A DNA stretch of 64,000 bases from Saussurea involucrata (Eukaryota; Streptophyta; Magnoliopsida; Asterales; Asteraceae), in the NCBI GenBank assembly GCA_033807775.1, contig JAWVWS010001085.1, forward strand, positions 1 through 64,000, in the 5' to 3' direction. Below are positions 10,428 through 22,723 of this stretch, piece by piece (position 1 is the stretch's first letter; every line of letters begins with the position of its first letter). Under the pieces are notes generated by a model. It saw nothing but the letters and a program-made list of their open reading frames with translations, made no database searches and had not been told where the DNA came from. The position numbers were made by a program, and so were the translations under genes.

Positions 10428-10956
10428 TTAATCTTTTCGGCTTAAGTCTAGGCACTTTAACTACATATCTAGTTCACTTAAACTACTGCTCTAATATCAA
10501 CTTGTAACACGCTAAATACTGGATGAAATTTAAACTTGAAAAATTTCCGAAAAATGTACTTCTGTATTTAAACAAAACGCCCAAGGAATGGGGAAATAAA
10601 GTGTGGCTTTTACAATCCCAAGAAGCGAGCAATTAACGGTTCAACAACCTAATAATCTAGGACATCAATTTCTAAATTACATTCGGGTGTTGTCTAATTT
10701 CTACCAAAAATCAACATTTATAATCTATCATGTACTCCAAGTACTCCCAAAAATGTTATTGACACATCGCGACTCTTCACTCAAGCCCGAGGAGCCCCAC
10801 CGCTCGAAAGTCCTACCAACACATCCAAAAGAAGAAGTGTTAGGCTACATATTGATAATAGAAATCTAACAACTTGTAATAATAGATTTAATTGAGGTAT
10901 GGTAGAAAACATAATAAACCCCATGACGAAAATCATTGGATGTCCAATGCTCCAAG

Positions 10957-11254
10957 TGTTGATGGGAACTCGGAAGTCGATACGCAAACTCATAAGTGTA
11001 AGTCTCATTTTAACAAGGCAACGATTCATATATTGTAGAGAATGGTAACAAGAAGATAGATAATAGAATAGGTGTTTTATTGAAGATGAAAGCAACCTAG
11101 AGAGAGAATGGATCTCTCTCTAGAACACTAAACATTATATACCCCCTTTGTTACACTATTAAGCCCAAGCCCTTATAACATAACCCAAGCCCATATTACA
11201 ATTAATACCCCTTTACAAAACTATCTTATAATTAGGACATTTTGTGTCCTAACA
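10957..11254 (-). mobile_element. Small copia-like solo LTR
   Basis: On the minus strand a 298-bp unit begins TGTTAGGACAC and ends CCATCAACA. It contains a TATATAATG box, a polypyrimidine-flanked AGAGAGAGATCC leader and an AATAAAA polyadenylation signal in LTR order (U3-R-U5). The flanking 5-mers are CCAAG and ATAAG, a weak target-duplication match. The arm B copy is at 52428-52725. Confidence 0.65.
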
Positions 11255-14200
11255 ATAAGACAAGATAATTACACAATCGTTAGTAGTAACATCATAATCC
11301 ACAATAAACGAAACAAGCGCAACCCCGAAGAGTCTATAACTTGTGAGCCCACAATTTCAACCACTCCAGGTCTATACATTGGGTCACTCTAAATCCACAA
11401 ACAAGCACTTTAGAATTACACCTTACTGCCCATGAGACGATGTCCGACCATATAGGTCCACATCTTACTTATCATGGATCCCGATGCCTATTCCGTGCTA
11501 TGACTCTAGTGCCTATGAATTCATTACACTAAAACTACAAGCCCTGACTCTCAAATAAGCCAATACTATTATTACCAACAAGCAAACTTTATAAACAACG
11601 ATAATGATAACAATCATTAAATGTGGGGACAACTCATCATTGGCATAATAATAAATATTGAAGTATCATGATATTTCCAAATAGTCATTTAATCCATAAT
11701 CCAACCTCAAATCCCCCTTTTATTAATGTTTCCCTTAAAATTCCCCAATTTATCAAAACCCTAGATTTTGACTTAAAGTGGTCAAAATCATTTTTCATCA
11801 AACCAAAGTAGTAAATAGAAGTGGGAACTCATGAACAAACCAAGGAGAGTTAAATATTCCAAGTTTTCCAACCATTTTACATAACAAAACCTTATGATTA
11901 TCAAAACTCTTTTGGGTTAAAAGTACAACCATAAATATGAGAAATAGAAGACATAAATAAGTTAGAATCATTTATAATAACATGTATATGAGTTGAGGTT
12001 GAGGATAACTCACCTTAGAGGGTTTTATAGAAAACCTAAGCCCTATAAAGTGCAAGAGGAGATCCTTTGAGCACTTAGAGCCTAGAGCACTTGAGAGCTT
12101 CTTAACAATCACCACCTAAAAGGGTGAGGGAGGCCATTAATGACCTTGGCATCACAATAAATGAAGTGAGATGAGGGAAACTAGAGATTACCTTAGAGGG
12201 AGGAGAAAATCGCCCTAAAATGGAGAGGAGGGGAGTGAAATCCGATTTTGGTAAAGTGAGAGAGAAGAGTGAGATTTGGGGAGAAAAAGGAGAAAATTCG
12301 TCAGATGCCATGCGGCCGTCAGACTGGCACCATGTAATAGCCGTGTTCTTAATTGAGTAAATAAAAGTTTTGTGGTGCAATTGGGAAAGAAAGTTTATTG
12401 TGCATATGTTAAAGTATAAATTATGTGAGAAACCCTAGCAAATCCCATTTTTCTCTAAGAAGCTATGGGTGCGGATAAGGTGTAAATAGGTGTGCGGAAG
12501 CAAGAATCAATCCGTCCAGAGTTCTTCAAATTGGGAATTTGGAATTATCTTGCAAGGTAAGCTAATCTCTTGTGCTTTACGATTTAAATTTAGAGTCTAG
12601 AAGATTGGAGTTTTTGCTATCATTTGGTGAGAAAGAAATAAGAGACTCTGTGGGTGTTCTCCTACTGGGTGGATTGAAATTGATAGATTAGGTAATAAGA
12701 TAATCGCTAATAACACTCCCCTATGCTTATGTTTAACATCTAAAAGATTTATGCATAAAAAGAAGTCGGGTTAAGTCGAAATCATTTCAAAGCCCGTGGT
12801 TCCGGTATTGTTTTATATTTTGGTTCCGGTATTTTGTTTACAATTAGTGGATCCTGAACCAAGAGTCCGGAAGTTATAAAAAGGGAATTGTTCCGGAATG
12901 TTAAAATGATCCGGAATGGTTTGAGTTTCAAAGATGATCCGGAACTGATATTTTGCCTTGGAACCGAAATTATTTAAATGGACATTTTTGGTTTGGGGGA
13001 TCCGGAACATGTATTTAGGATCTGGAATTATGGATAAAATGGCTATGATCCGGTACTGTCTATGTGAGATCCGGAAGAAATTAAATGTTGGACTTTTCGA
13101 TTTGTGAATCCGGAAGCAACAAAATCAGATCCGGTACTATTTAATTAAAGCTGTGCCGTTATTAATTAAATAACTGGGCTGTTATTTAATCAATGGATTG
13201 GGCCGGTAATTAATTAGGTGGGATTTAAAAGCAATTGGTCCCAGTATGGTTGTAATTTTAGGGAATCGGAAATGTAATTTAAATTACCTATACTAATGAC
13301 ACCATTGAGTCTAACTGCTCCTGGAGAGATCTGAGCCGTATAAACTCAATTCTATTTTCAATCTTGGCCGTTCAAAATCATTAAGCCACCCATTAAGCCA
13401 CCCATTAAGCCATCTTAATCGTCCGAGACCTCTCCACCCTCCTCTGCAAACCGCTCACTTCTCTCACACCTTCGCCTTCAACCTTCATCGGTTCCACGTT
13501 CATTCTTCTTTACGGATTTCTCTCCACGACTTCAACCTCAACTCCCCGATTTCTACTCTCCCACATCGCAATCACTCTCACGCTCATGGAGTTTCAACCT
13601 CCTATCATCTTCTCGGTGTATATATATATATACACACACACGCACACAGACTTGCAAAATCTGTTTTTAGATTCACAAGAAGCCCTGTCCTCTTCCCCAA
13701 ATTTCAGGTTCACCCCTCTCCTTCCCAAAATATAGCCAACGTACATGCTCCAAAGCATCCTGATTTGTCTCTCCACTCCCTCGAGTTCTCCACGTCCGGC
13801 TCCTCTCCTCCTCCCCTCAGTTCGGTTCTTCAAGCTGATTTTGCAGAAACGATGGTTCATGCCCACTTCGGTTGGTCTCAAGGAGGCAATCAAGTGTTCT
13901 TATGTGGTGATTTTACCGGCTACGTCGTTAATTTCACTAATTGTTGTTCGTTTTTTCGCTCGCTTGATTAAAATTTGGTTTTTAATTTCAATTTTGACTT
14001 TGATTTTGTGGTACAGACACTAAACTTATAATGCAAATTGGTGGTTATATTTGAAGGTGGATCAAGTATCAGCACATGGTTAGTGTCTAAGGTTCATCTA
14101 CGACTTTTATGACGATATGCACAAGGTATTTTGGATTATTGACGGACAAAAGGGAAAACTTTTCCAAGCTAAGATCCTAGAACAGGGCACGTGATTGCCA

Positions 14201-15016
14201 ATGTCGTTGAAGGTGATATAGAAGATATTAATCGTAAGATTATCACTTAGTTTCTCGGTTGTTCTTTCCTTTAAATGTTTCTTTGCAAGAATAATTAATG
14301 ATCATTGTATACAAGATCTTTCATTTTAAATTAGATTTTCTTTTTTCATTTGAAACATATTTTGAACTCGGCTGCATTTCTTTGTTCTGTTCTGCCATAT
14401 ATTAAATTGAAGAAGTATAATTTGTGTGTATAATTGATTGGTTTGGAGGTTATATTCAATTTGGAGCAGATCATATGTAATAATTTAATATGCAAAGCAA
14501 GTGTTCGATGAAATGCCTCCATGATATATTGTCTAGATCAAATGTGATGATATCTTGTAATCTCTATCACTTCATAATACTATCAAACTGTCATATTTCT
14601 TGATTTTTGACTTGCTAAATCTAAAGTTATGGTGGTTACTTGAATGAAAGGTCCCAACTAGGGTGTACTGTGTGCTATGATCAAGTTATGACACATAGTA
14701 ATGCATTTTTCTCTCATATTAACTTTCTAAATGGGTGACCGATTGCAATGAGAGGTGTCCATTCTTTTGTAACAAGAACGAAGAAGAATGTCTCCCCTTT
14801 AAAGGTACCGTTGTTCAAGATGTATTTGATTATTGTATAATAGATTGATTTCTTATTCTTAAGATAGCAGGTTGCTTACTGCACCTGTATGTGTATGGTT
14901 ACTTACTACAACAATAAATTAACTCAAGTTCAAGAAGCTGTGAATATTATACCCCTCAGTTTTAAAATGTACTTAAATGATGATCGATTGCTAAAGTATC
15001 TTTTCTGATTTCTCAG

Positions 15017-15381
15017 ATGTTATTACACTATCATCAGAGGGGAGTATATTAAGAGCTTGGAACCTTCCTGATGGGCAGATGGTGTGGGAATCTTTTCTAT
15101 CAGGGTCAAAGTCCTCAAAGGCATTATTAACAGTTCAGGTGAGTAACGCGCTTAATAACATTAAGATTGTTAATATTGTATATTATTAACAATGTACATT
15201 ATTCATTTTTGTACTCAGTTCTACAATATATTGTCTTGAAATGATGATATTGTGAGTCTCTGCAGGCCAACTTGAAGGTTGATCTGGACAGTCCGATTTT
15301 TGTTTATGGTGGTGCATGTCTTTATGCCATTTCCAGCATTGATGGGGAGATTCTTTGGACAAGGGATTTCACAACTGAAGG
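15017..15381 (+). pseudogene. Captured EMC1 gene fragment (two exons)
   Basis: Exon 15017-15138 is preceded by TCTCAG and followed by GTGAGT; it encodes an ITLSSEGSILRAWNLPDGQMVWES segment. Exon 15266-15381 follows CTGCAG and ends at GTATGA; it encodes NLKVDLDSPIFVYGGACLY...DGEILWTRDF. Both match plant ER membrane protein complex subunit 1, in the N-terminal beta-propeller. Intact splice signals and lack of stops suggest recent capture. No start, upstream exon or downstream exon of EMC1 is recognisable here, so it cannot make EMC1. Confidence 0.8.
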
Positions 15382-18300
15382 GTATGACCATACCTAAAAA
15401 AACAAGTAAAACATTCAGTCAGATTATCAATTTTTTTAGCTTTTATGTTTCTTCGTTTGTTATTACTTTTATAGGCAGATCAAGTTCATTCTTGACCAAT
15501 AAAAACCATTGAAGTTCTCTTTATTTTCATAGGAGCCTAAAACACTCACCTTTTTATATGTAGCTTTCCTGGAAATGGTTGTATGTTAATGCAACTTATT
15601 ACAAGATGATGATGGCATCTTTAAAAAATATAATAGCTTATAGCGATGGGGAAGATGAAGCAAAATGCCTAAAGTAAATGTTGAGTGATAAAAGTTTACG
15701 GGTTCTTAGGGGAAAACTAGATTTATTAAGACTCCAAAAGCAGGATTGAAGTATAAAGAATCAAATAACTTTAAGTACATTTTAAAATCTACGAGTCCAG
15801 GTACAAACTTAAAAGAAATTAATTTAACAATTCCTAAGTCATCTTGGTTGATGTGAGACACTGAAACCAGTAAAATTATCCATTTGCCTGGGCTTAATAG
15901 CTACGTTTAAAACAAAACCTTCTAATTCCAGCACAAAAACATAATCTGGCACCACATCCATTCTTTAGATCAAGGAGATACACTTGTCCTTGTAGATCTA
16001 TCCCCTTAAAGTGTACATATCCAAGTCTGGATTGCATACTCATTTATGATACTCCCTATAACACCCCAAAATCAATGCTACTAGGACATTAAATAGATAA
16101 CATTCTTCTTACAACATGAACAATAATACTAATTTCCTTCAAACATGAGTAGAAATAAGTTTGTATCTTAAACTAAGAAGTTTGCATCCTAGAAAAGTTA
16201 AACTTCTAACAATAACTAAACACTTATTGATAATCCTTTAGTTAATCTAGGAGCAATCAAAATAATATAATATATCTTAGACAAGCCTAATCTATCTATC
16301 TTTCTTTCTATGAAATTATTTTAGAGGTTGTAGAGGTTACAAGGATAAATTACAACAAATTTTCAAAATTAAGAAGTAAGCTTACAGTAATTTGATTCAA
16401 GACCTCCTAGTCTATCAAGGAAAAATGACTTTATACTTGCTAGAAGGTTATGAATGTAATTGACATCTCATTTAAGTTTATATATCTAAAAATCCTGTAA
16501 TTTGTATGCCTAAGCCCACTATGCCAAATATTAAACAACTAACATTTTGGAGCTGCTGGATTACTATGCTAAACTTAACTATGCCATGGTATTGGTGTTC
16601 CAGTTTAGTTACCAACTAACTTTTTTATATATCATTGTTGTGGTATTTGAAACATAAAATTAAATGGCCATTTTTGACTTGTCTTTTTAGATCAGGAGCG
16701 GGAGGGGGGACAGAGCCACTTTATTGTTGCTGATCCACCTCCATGAATTTTGTCCTGTGTATGCAACCTCTGGTTCCTAGACAATTTTGGTATATTCCGG
16801 CCATTTGTAAAATACTTATATATTTTTAGTAGTCCTAAAGAGCCAAGTCTTTAAAATGTCTCATCAATTGTACAATACAAGTGCCTAATTTTTCTACAAT
16901 AGATTTTCTATAGGCTTGTAACCTAATTGGATTTGCATCAAAATAGAGTGATTAACAGACCCTTTATAAGGAAAAATATGCATTAACCAATCCAGAAATT
17001 GAAATAGAAGCACTCTGATTGGTTATCACATATTAAAGCATTATTTTCTTACCAAACACAAATATGCCTTAGTAGAATTTCATTCCTTTGAGGAAGCGAC
17101 CACCACACATGTCTAGAATTTTCGTTGTGCTAATTAATAAATGTTAAAACATTCAATGCGACGAAAGTAAATATGAATCAGCTCAATACAACCGAGAAAA
17201 ATATAACATGTTTAGTTTCTATAAACAATCAATAAACATATCTTAGAGCACACACGTTGATTATACGCATAGACACCAGCTATCAGACTTAGCTGTTAGC
17301 TGTTCTATTTATCAGTAATTAGATCAGAATATAAAGACTCTCCGATTCGAAAACTCCATTTTGTCCAAACATGCATTGAGATTACTAGAAAATACAGAAA
17401 ACTCTTTCTGCTAATTCTAGATGCATCTTTTCAATCATCCTGCTTTGTTCACTGATATTTGTGCTGATAGGCAATTTGAAATCTAATGTTTTTTTTCTTG
17501 GAAAAAAAGAGGTTTTTACAAATTTGAAGTACAAACTAATGGACTCAACTTTGATGACAAACATATTAATACAACTAGGAAAGGAAGGTTTTTGGTGAGC
17601 AAACTTCCTTTACTTAGTAGGGTGTATTGCTGTTATGAAACTCATTTGTTAAATCTATTTCTTCACCCTGTTTTTAGGACGTTTATGTTTCTCTGCAGAA
17701 AGCTCTTTTCTTGACTAGGTTGCGGTGGCAATAGCTACGAAGAAGGAATGTGTTGATCCTATCACCCATGCTTTTGATCAGATGAAGATCACACTTGCTA
17801 GATCTGTGCCTATCTAATTCTTTAGAGGGTGAAAATCCGCCTATATGTTTGAAACACTTTGCAAGTGTTGAGTTCATGAAGGAAGAAATTAATGAAGTTG
17901 TGGCATTTCTATCAGCGTCGTGTATAAAATAAGTTTAAAGTAGATTTTTAAAATGAGTCTTCTTTATATTTTCCAAAAAAGATTACTTTGTCCTAATATT
18001 TTTTTATTAGGAGGTATAGTGAACCAATCACATATTAAGAAAACGCCATTGGACTGACAACAAGAAACATAAATAGATGTGTTGGTTGTGTACACATGCC
18101 ATCTGCATGAAACGTTGTTGCCTTAGACTATATGCATAAATGTAATTAGTCATCTTTGTGGCGATTTAGACCATTTGCTTAATTATATAGATCAGGATGA
18201 CAGTCAACTCATTTTTGTCATGTTGTACACCCGACCAACGGGTGGGTATATCGGATTTTAGAAACGTTCTTTTCATGCGCAATCGATATCGGATTTTAAC

Positions 18301-18596
18301 TCGAATGAATCGATAATCAAGTTGCGTTTTCACCCGGTTCGCTTGAAAACTCGAGTTTGAGAACATGAAAATCTTGAAATCGAGAAAGCGTTATCCGATT
18401 GCGATCGCTTCTTTGCCTATGATCTGTTATGAAAGATACGGAAGAGCCCTTCAAGCCGAAGGGTACCTAACCCATAGTCAAAGGCACTGCAAACCAGTTA
18501 TAGCTTGACTAAACTTCATGCTATTGAAAAACAAAGTCGACAATGATGAAAAGAGTTACTAATCAAATAACTGAATCTAAATTAAAGTCATGTTGT

Positions 18597-18627
18597 ATAC
18601 CCGGCCACCGGATGGGTATAGCACTAG
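18597..18627 (+). other. Helitron A 3' terminus: hairpin and CTAG
   Basis: A stem ATACCC/GGGTAT with an 11-nt loop is followed 4 nt later by CTAG and host T. A similar but CTAG-less hairpin (CACCCGACCAACGGGTG) lies at about 18229-18247, possibly an older bypassed terminator. Confidence 0.75.
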
Positions 18628-19434
18628 TTGGTAGTGGACCGAGATAATTGAAGTAGTTAGTGGACCGAACTCCAATTAGAATTGGGCCGAGATTTTAGAA
18701 ATAGCTGATGGACCGAATTTCAATTAAAATTGGATTGGGATTTTAGAATTTGTTTATTTGATCCGGAATTTAATTATTTTTTAGACCGAGACTTAGGATC
18801 CAATATTTATTCGGCTGAGACTTTTCAAGACAGAAAATTTAGAAGAACCCAGTGTGTCTTACCCGGTACGTGTGTTGGGTTTAAATGTAGGTGCGAGTAG
18901 AAGCAGTTGGTTACGAGTAAGATTTCCTAGCAAGGACCTGCCGGTGAGTCTTTCTAAACCTAAATTTTAAACAATTGTGTTTAATGGTTATTTTCTAACT
19001 GTTCGCATTTCAACTATATTTATTTCAAAATGAAGAATAAGTGTGTTTGACGATTATTATGTAATTGTGTGCTTTTCAACTGCTTCTATTTCAAAATGAA
19101 GATAAATTGTGTGACAATATGTGTGATTTATACGTGTGTGACCATGCTCTAGCTTTGGTGTGAAATGGGGGTGTGTCCCATAATAATTATATATATGAAT
19201 TCGTTTCATATATGGGCGGTGTGTGCCCAATTACGCTGTCACGGTGTGTGTGACCATAGCGTGTGTGTGCCTTATTGCGTTGTCACGGTGTGTGTGACTA
19301 TAGCGTATGACAGTAGCATGTGTCAATGTGTGCATATTATCTTAGTGTGCTTGTTATGATTGGTATAAATGCTTTCATAACTGATTTTATAAACTGTGAT
19401 ATTTTTGGCGTGACTTGGTGTGGAGGGAACTCAC

Positions 19435-19482
19435 TAGACCTCATGGTCTAACCATCGTTTTTCAAAACTAAAACCTTTTCAG
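19435..19482 (+). promoter_or_regulatory. Conserved LTR hairpin and splice-donor-like site (solo LTR)
   Basis: Stem TAGACC (19435-19440)/GGTCTA (19445-19450) precedes TTTTCAG|GTAAG, whose exon side ends at 19482. The same block is present in elements 1 and 2 and, in covaried form, in element 3. The arm B copy is at 59625-59672. Confidence 0.55.
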
Positions 19483-19689
19483 GTAAGACGTGGGTCGGAG
19501 CTTGTGTTTAGAAGGAGTAGAAGAACTTCCTTTTTATGTCTACTTAGATTTCTCAGCTGTATTTAGAGTTATTTCCGCGAACCCTGTGTTGTAAATCTAG
19601 ATAGCGTGATCACGTTGAGCGATTTTTGGCGTTTTAATTTAAAGATGTATCTTCTTGCAAGATAGTTTGTTTTGGGTTGTTACACTCCA

Positions 19690-19806
19690 TGCGGACGTCC
19701 GCCCCTAAAAATCCCAAACTCATCCAAAAACCTCAGTTGCTTCTGCGGACGACCTACGAAATTCCGCATCAAACGGACGTCCGACTGGCACCTTGCGGAC
19801 GTCCGC
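19690..19806. repeat. GCGGACGTCCGC palindrome repeats in truncated gypsy LTR
   Basis: TGCGGACGTCCGC-like palindromes occur near 19691 and 19795 with partial copies between. A related motif (ATGCGGCCGTCAGACTGGCACC) sits at 12310-12330 on the other side of the nested solo LTR, supporting the view that the two sides are one interrupted LTR. Confidence 0.65.
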
Positions 19807-20035
19807 CAACTGCATTTTCTCAATTCATCCGTCTAAAATTCAAACCCAACACACTATGAACTAAATGTCTATCTTATTAACAGAAATTGGGGTGTTACAT
19901 TGCATACCATACTATTCACAAAGACATGCAAGAAAAAATATAAAATAATACAAAAATACAAAAACATAAGCCCATATTTTCAAATAGTTTTTTCTTCATT
20001 TCTAGATGATATTTGACATAACGATCTATTTGATG

Positions 20036-20085
20036 GAGCCCCACGAACGTCATGAAGAGGACTTGGGTCCGAGGCCACACATGTT
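20036..20085 (-). pseudogene. GLP pseudogene 2, exon 1 remnant (arm A)
   Basis: The minus strand encodes CVASDPSPLHDV, matching the germin mature N-terminus (ASDPSPLQDF). It is the 5' end of the gene whose 3' end is at 10279-10427. Most of the signal peptide and exon 2 is lost. Confidence 0.65.
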
Positions 20086-20990
20086 AACAAATCGAATTTA
20101 GTTAAAAATCAATCCCAAGTATTTAGATTTTAATATGTCAGTCATAAGAATCTCATTAAAACCCTAACTGGAAAAAATGTAATATATAATAGTCAGTTAT
20201 ACAAAAGGACAATTTACATGACTTCCAAGTAGTCAAGCTTTTGGCAATACAATAGTGAGTTATACAAAAGGAGGTACGAGATCGAGTCCCATTTTTAGAA
20301 GTTTGTCATCTTCCACCACTGAACCTCGTAACAATTGAGTTGGGTTATCAATACATACTCGATAAATATTGGAATCGAACCTATTTGATGCCAATAAACT
20401 TTTAAAGCTAGTCGGGTTTTTTTTGCTTTAAAGCACAACCCGTGTTTATGTGGACCAACTAGTCCCGCTTGTCGGGGAACTTGAATCCAAACCATATATT
20501 CGATTGTGTATCCTAGCCTTTGACATTGTTAAAAAAGGTAACAATTATAATAATTTAATAAAATCTTAAATACAACATTGATATTTAGGAGAAATAAATA
20601 AAATTATTTTTTAAAAGGTGTCCAACTTAAAATTTGGATCTAGCCATTGTAGGTTGATGAATAATTGTGAACCATGTGTTAACTATAAATACTTTCTCCT
20701 TGCATTGTTATTTTCATGCAAAATATTTTATAAATTATTTTTTTTGGAAACGACAATGCATTAAAAAGTTAGCAAGAGACTAGCAACAAATTATATGGTT
20801 TTAAAACAACTAAAAGGAGAGATTCTTCAAACACTTACATTTTTAATGCACTTCGTATTTCGCAACACCATCTACCTAAACAAATTATCAATTATGCCAT
20901 CAAACATCTCTCTCATGTTTTCCGTCGTTCCCGGCCCGCAGATACGTTCCTGTTACGGATGCACCATAACGAATAACAAACCATAAAAAG
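20086..20990. other. Intergenic, no gene seen
   Basis: AT-rich host sequence with no supported gene or transposon end. It is duplicated in arm B (60278-61182). Confidence 0.6.
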
Positions 20991-21006
20991 AATTGCTTCA
21001 AGACAG

Positions 21007-21195
21007 CTACATTTCAAAGAAGAGCCCTACACCGCTCCTATACCTTCCATAGCCGCTTCTAACGATGAGTAGGTGGAGAACGGGTGATGCCACCGTCCTT
21101 GAATTAACTTTTCTCCAAACGGCCACCGCAACTTCACAAGAGAATAAGATATGATCAATTCGCTTCCGTCTCGTGCTTACAGATGGAGCAAACAA
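21007..21195 (-). pseudogene. LINE reverse-transcriptase zinc-binding (zf-RVT) fragment
   Basis: The minus strand encodes CSICKHETEAN in one frame and DHILFSCEVAVAVWRKV in the next. This is the Cys/His pattern and xHxxFxCxxAxxVW signature of the domain at the C-terminus of plant LINE ORF2, broken by a 1-nt frameshift. Nothing else of the LINE is recognisable. The arm B copy is at 61199-61387. Confidence 0.6.
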
Positions 21196-21415
21196 TTATT
21201 TTATAAAATAATTGATTTTCTGCGATGTGAAAACATGAACAATTTTTGAAAATGATTGCACGAAAATATGTTATTATATGTACGTAAAATATGATAACGC
21301 CAAAGTCATTAATGTACGGGGATATGTGCCAAAGGAAGTACATGAATCGTTGTTGAAGTTAGTACATATGATGTATTCACCTTTGTACTTAGATATATCA
21401 ATTAATGATTGTAAT

Positions 21416-22168
21416 TAGGGCTGTAAACGAACCGAACGTTCAGCGAACCGTTCGTGAACCGTTTGGCGGGAAGTTCGTTTATGTTCGTTTATTTAATAAA
21501 TGAACGAACATGAACACGAACACGTTTTTTTTGTTCGTTTAGTTAAATGAACGAACATGAACAATTGTCTCGTTCGTTCATTTATGTTCGTGAACGTTCG
21601 TTCATTTATGTTCGTTAATGTTCGTTCGTTTATGTTCGTTTATGTTCGTTTACGTTCGTTTATGTTCGTTTATGTTCATTTATGTTCGTTTATGCTTGTT
21701 TATATATATAAATATATTTATATAATATGAAATGAATGTGTAAAATCATCAAGTAAATTGATCTTTAGAATTTATTGTTTATACCTTCTAAGTTAACCTG
21801 GGTTTTAATTTTGTTAAGGTATTTTTTACGAACGAAATGATGAGTACGGTGGTTGTTTTTTGTTCATTTGGGTTCGTTCGTTTATGTTAATTTTCGTTCG
21901 TTCGTTTATGTTCATTTAAAGTCGTCCGTTTACGTTCGTTTATGTTCATTTAAGTTTGTTCGTTTATGTTCGTTTAAGTTCGTTCGTTTACGTTCGTTTA
22001 ACTCTTAATAAACGAACATAAACGAACATGAACAAACAAAAATTCTTAACGAACGAACATGAACACAAAAAATCTCGTTCGGTTACCGTTCGTGTTCGTT
22101 CGGTTAAGTTAAACGAACGAACATGAACAAGCCTCCGTTCGTGTTCGTTCGGTTCGTTTACAACCCTA
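21416..22168. mobile_element. hAT-type foldback element rich in TGTTCGTT repeats
   Basis: The 753-bp element starts TAGGGCTGTAAACGAACC and ends GGTTCGTTTACAACCCTA, terminal inverted repeats of the hAT type. A perfect 8-bp target duplication ATTGTAAT flanks it (21408-21415 and 22169-22176). Both halves are arrays of GTTCGTTTAT/GAACGAACAT units in opposite senses, so the single strand could fold extensively. There is no transposase. Open frames here are products of the repeat. Confidence 0.85.
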
Positions 22169-22723
22169 ATTGTAATCACTAAATAGGATGAATTGAATGG
22201 TTCACATGACACAACAACTAAAAGAGATATCTCATATTCATTTTTGGATTTCATGCATATATATATATATTGAAGAAATGATATTTAAAATAGGGTTGGA
22301 TCTAGATTTTTTTTTCAAACGGTGGCATCAGTTGATTATAAGAAATAAATATAGAGATATTTTCACAAAATCAATATCGGTCTGATGGTTAGTTCCTTGA
22401 TTTTCAAATGTGAGGTATTGTGTTTGAATCCTGTTATTGTATTTTTTTTTTCTCGAAACATAATAAATCTGAAATTGGAAGTTAAAAACTTGGAAAATGA
22501 CTCAGCAAGACGTGACCCTAGGTCTGAAGTGGAAGTAAAGACTTACAAACCAACTCTACCAAAGAAAACTCGTGTCTTTATTATAGTTTTAAAATATATA
22601 TGGTGACACACAACAAATTGATACGGTTGCACATTTCACAAGCCTAATTTTTTTCCTCGATGTAAGATAAATACGGTGGCACCACTACAGGTCCGCCCAT
22701 GATTTAAAACCGTACATATTGAA

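Larger units (their letters stand above)
13284..18627 (+). mobile_element. Helitron A (5344 bp) with captured gene fragments
   Basis: Arm B shows the empty site: its host sequence runs TTTAAA|TTGGTAG uninterrupted near 58817. The insert therefore starts TTACCTATACTAATG and ends CACTAG, lies between host A and T, and has no clear target duplication. Its 3' end has a hairpin (ATACCC...GGGTAT, 18597-18619) just before CTAG. These are Helitron hallmarks; the 5' end carries a TATACTA motif but not a perfect TC start. There is no Rep/helicase ORF, so it is non-autonomous. Cargo includes EMC1 exons (15017-15381). A 13745-13930 stretch with exon-like GC content and a frame containing FGWSQGGNQVFLCG is unrecognised; a resemblance to AMPK-type glycogen-binding modules is weak. 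Sequence at 17690-17920 is also unrecognised. Confidence 0.8.
12333..19684 (+). mobile_element. Gypsy (Tekay-like) solo LTR split by a Helitron
   Basis: It starts TGTAATAGCC and ends GGGTTGTTACA, with near-identical 5-bp flanks CACCA (12328-12332) and CTCCA (19685-19689). Without the Helitron (13284-18627) it is 2008 bp. Its 3' half shares blocks with the LTRs of elements 1 and 2: the GTGTGTGCCC/CATATATGGGCGG block near 19165-19260 and the hairpin-plus-donor block at 19435-19482. A GATCCGGAA-type motif recurs at 12800-13140. No internal element sequence remains, hence a solo LTR. Confidence 0.7.
10428..19899 (-). mobile_element. Truncated gypsy element: leader, PBS and LTR, hosting further insertions
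   Basis: On the minus strand 10487-10428 matches the leader of gypsy element 3 (GCAGTAGTTTAAG, CTAGACTTAAG). A decayed primer-binding site lies at 10488-10499. The LTR spans 10503 (TGTAACAC) to 19899 (GTGTTACA), with matching TGTAACA/TGTTACA ends. After removing the nested copia LTR (10957-11254) and gypsy solo LTR (12333-19684) it is about 1.75 kb. Coding sequence and the other LTR are gone, replaced by the GLP fragment. Confidence 0.7.

Noticed and set aside
13594..14023. Frames near the TATA/CACA microsatellite inside Helitron A
   Set aside because: Overlapping frames on both strands; only a short exon-like stretch is plausible and its origin could not be recognised.
21988..22254. Open frame over the TGTTCG arrays (and copy at 62180-62410)
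   Set aside because: It is read through a tandem repeat without stops; no protein family match and it crosses the end of the hAT element.
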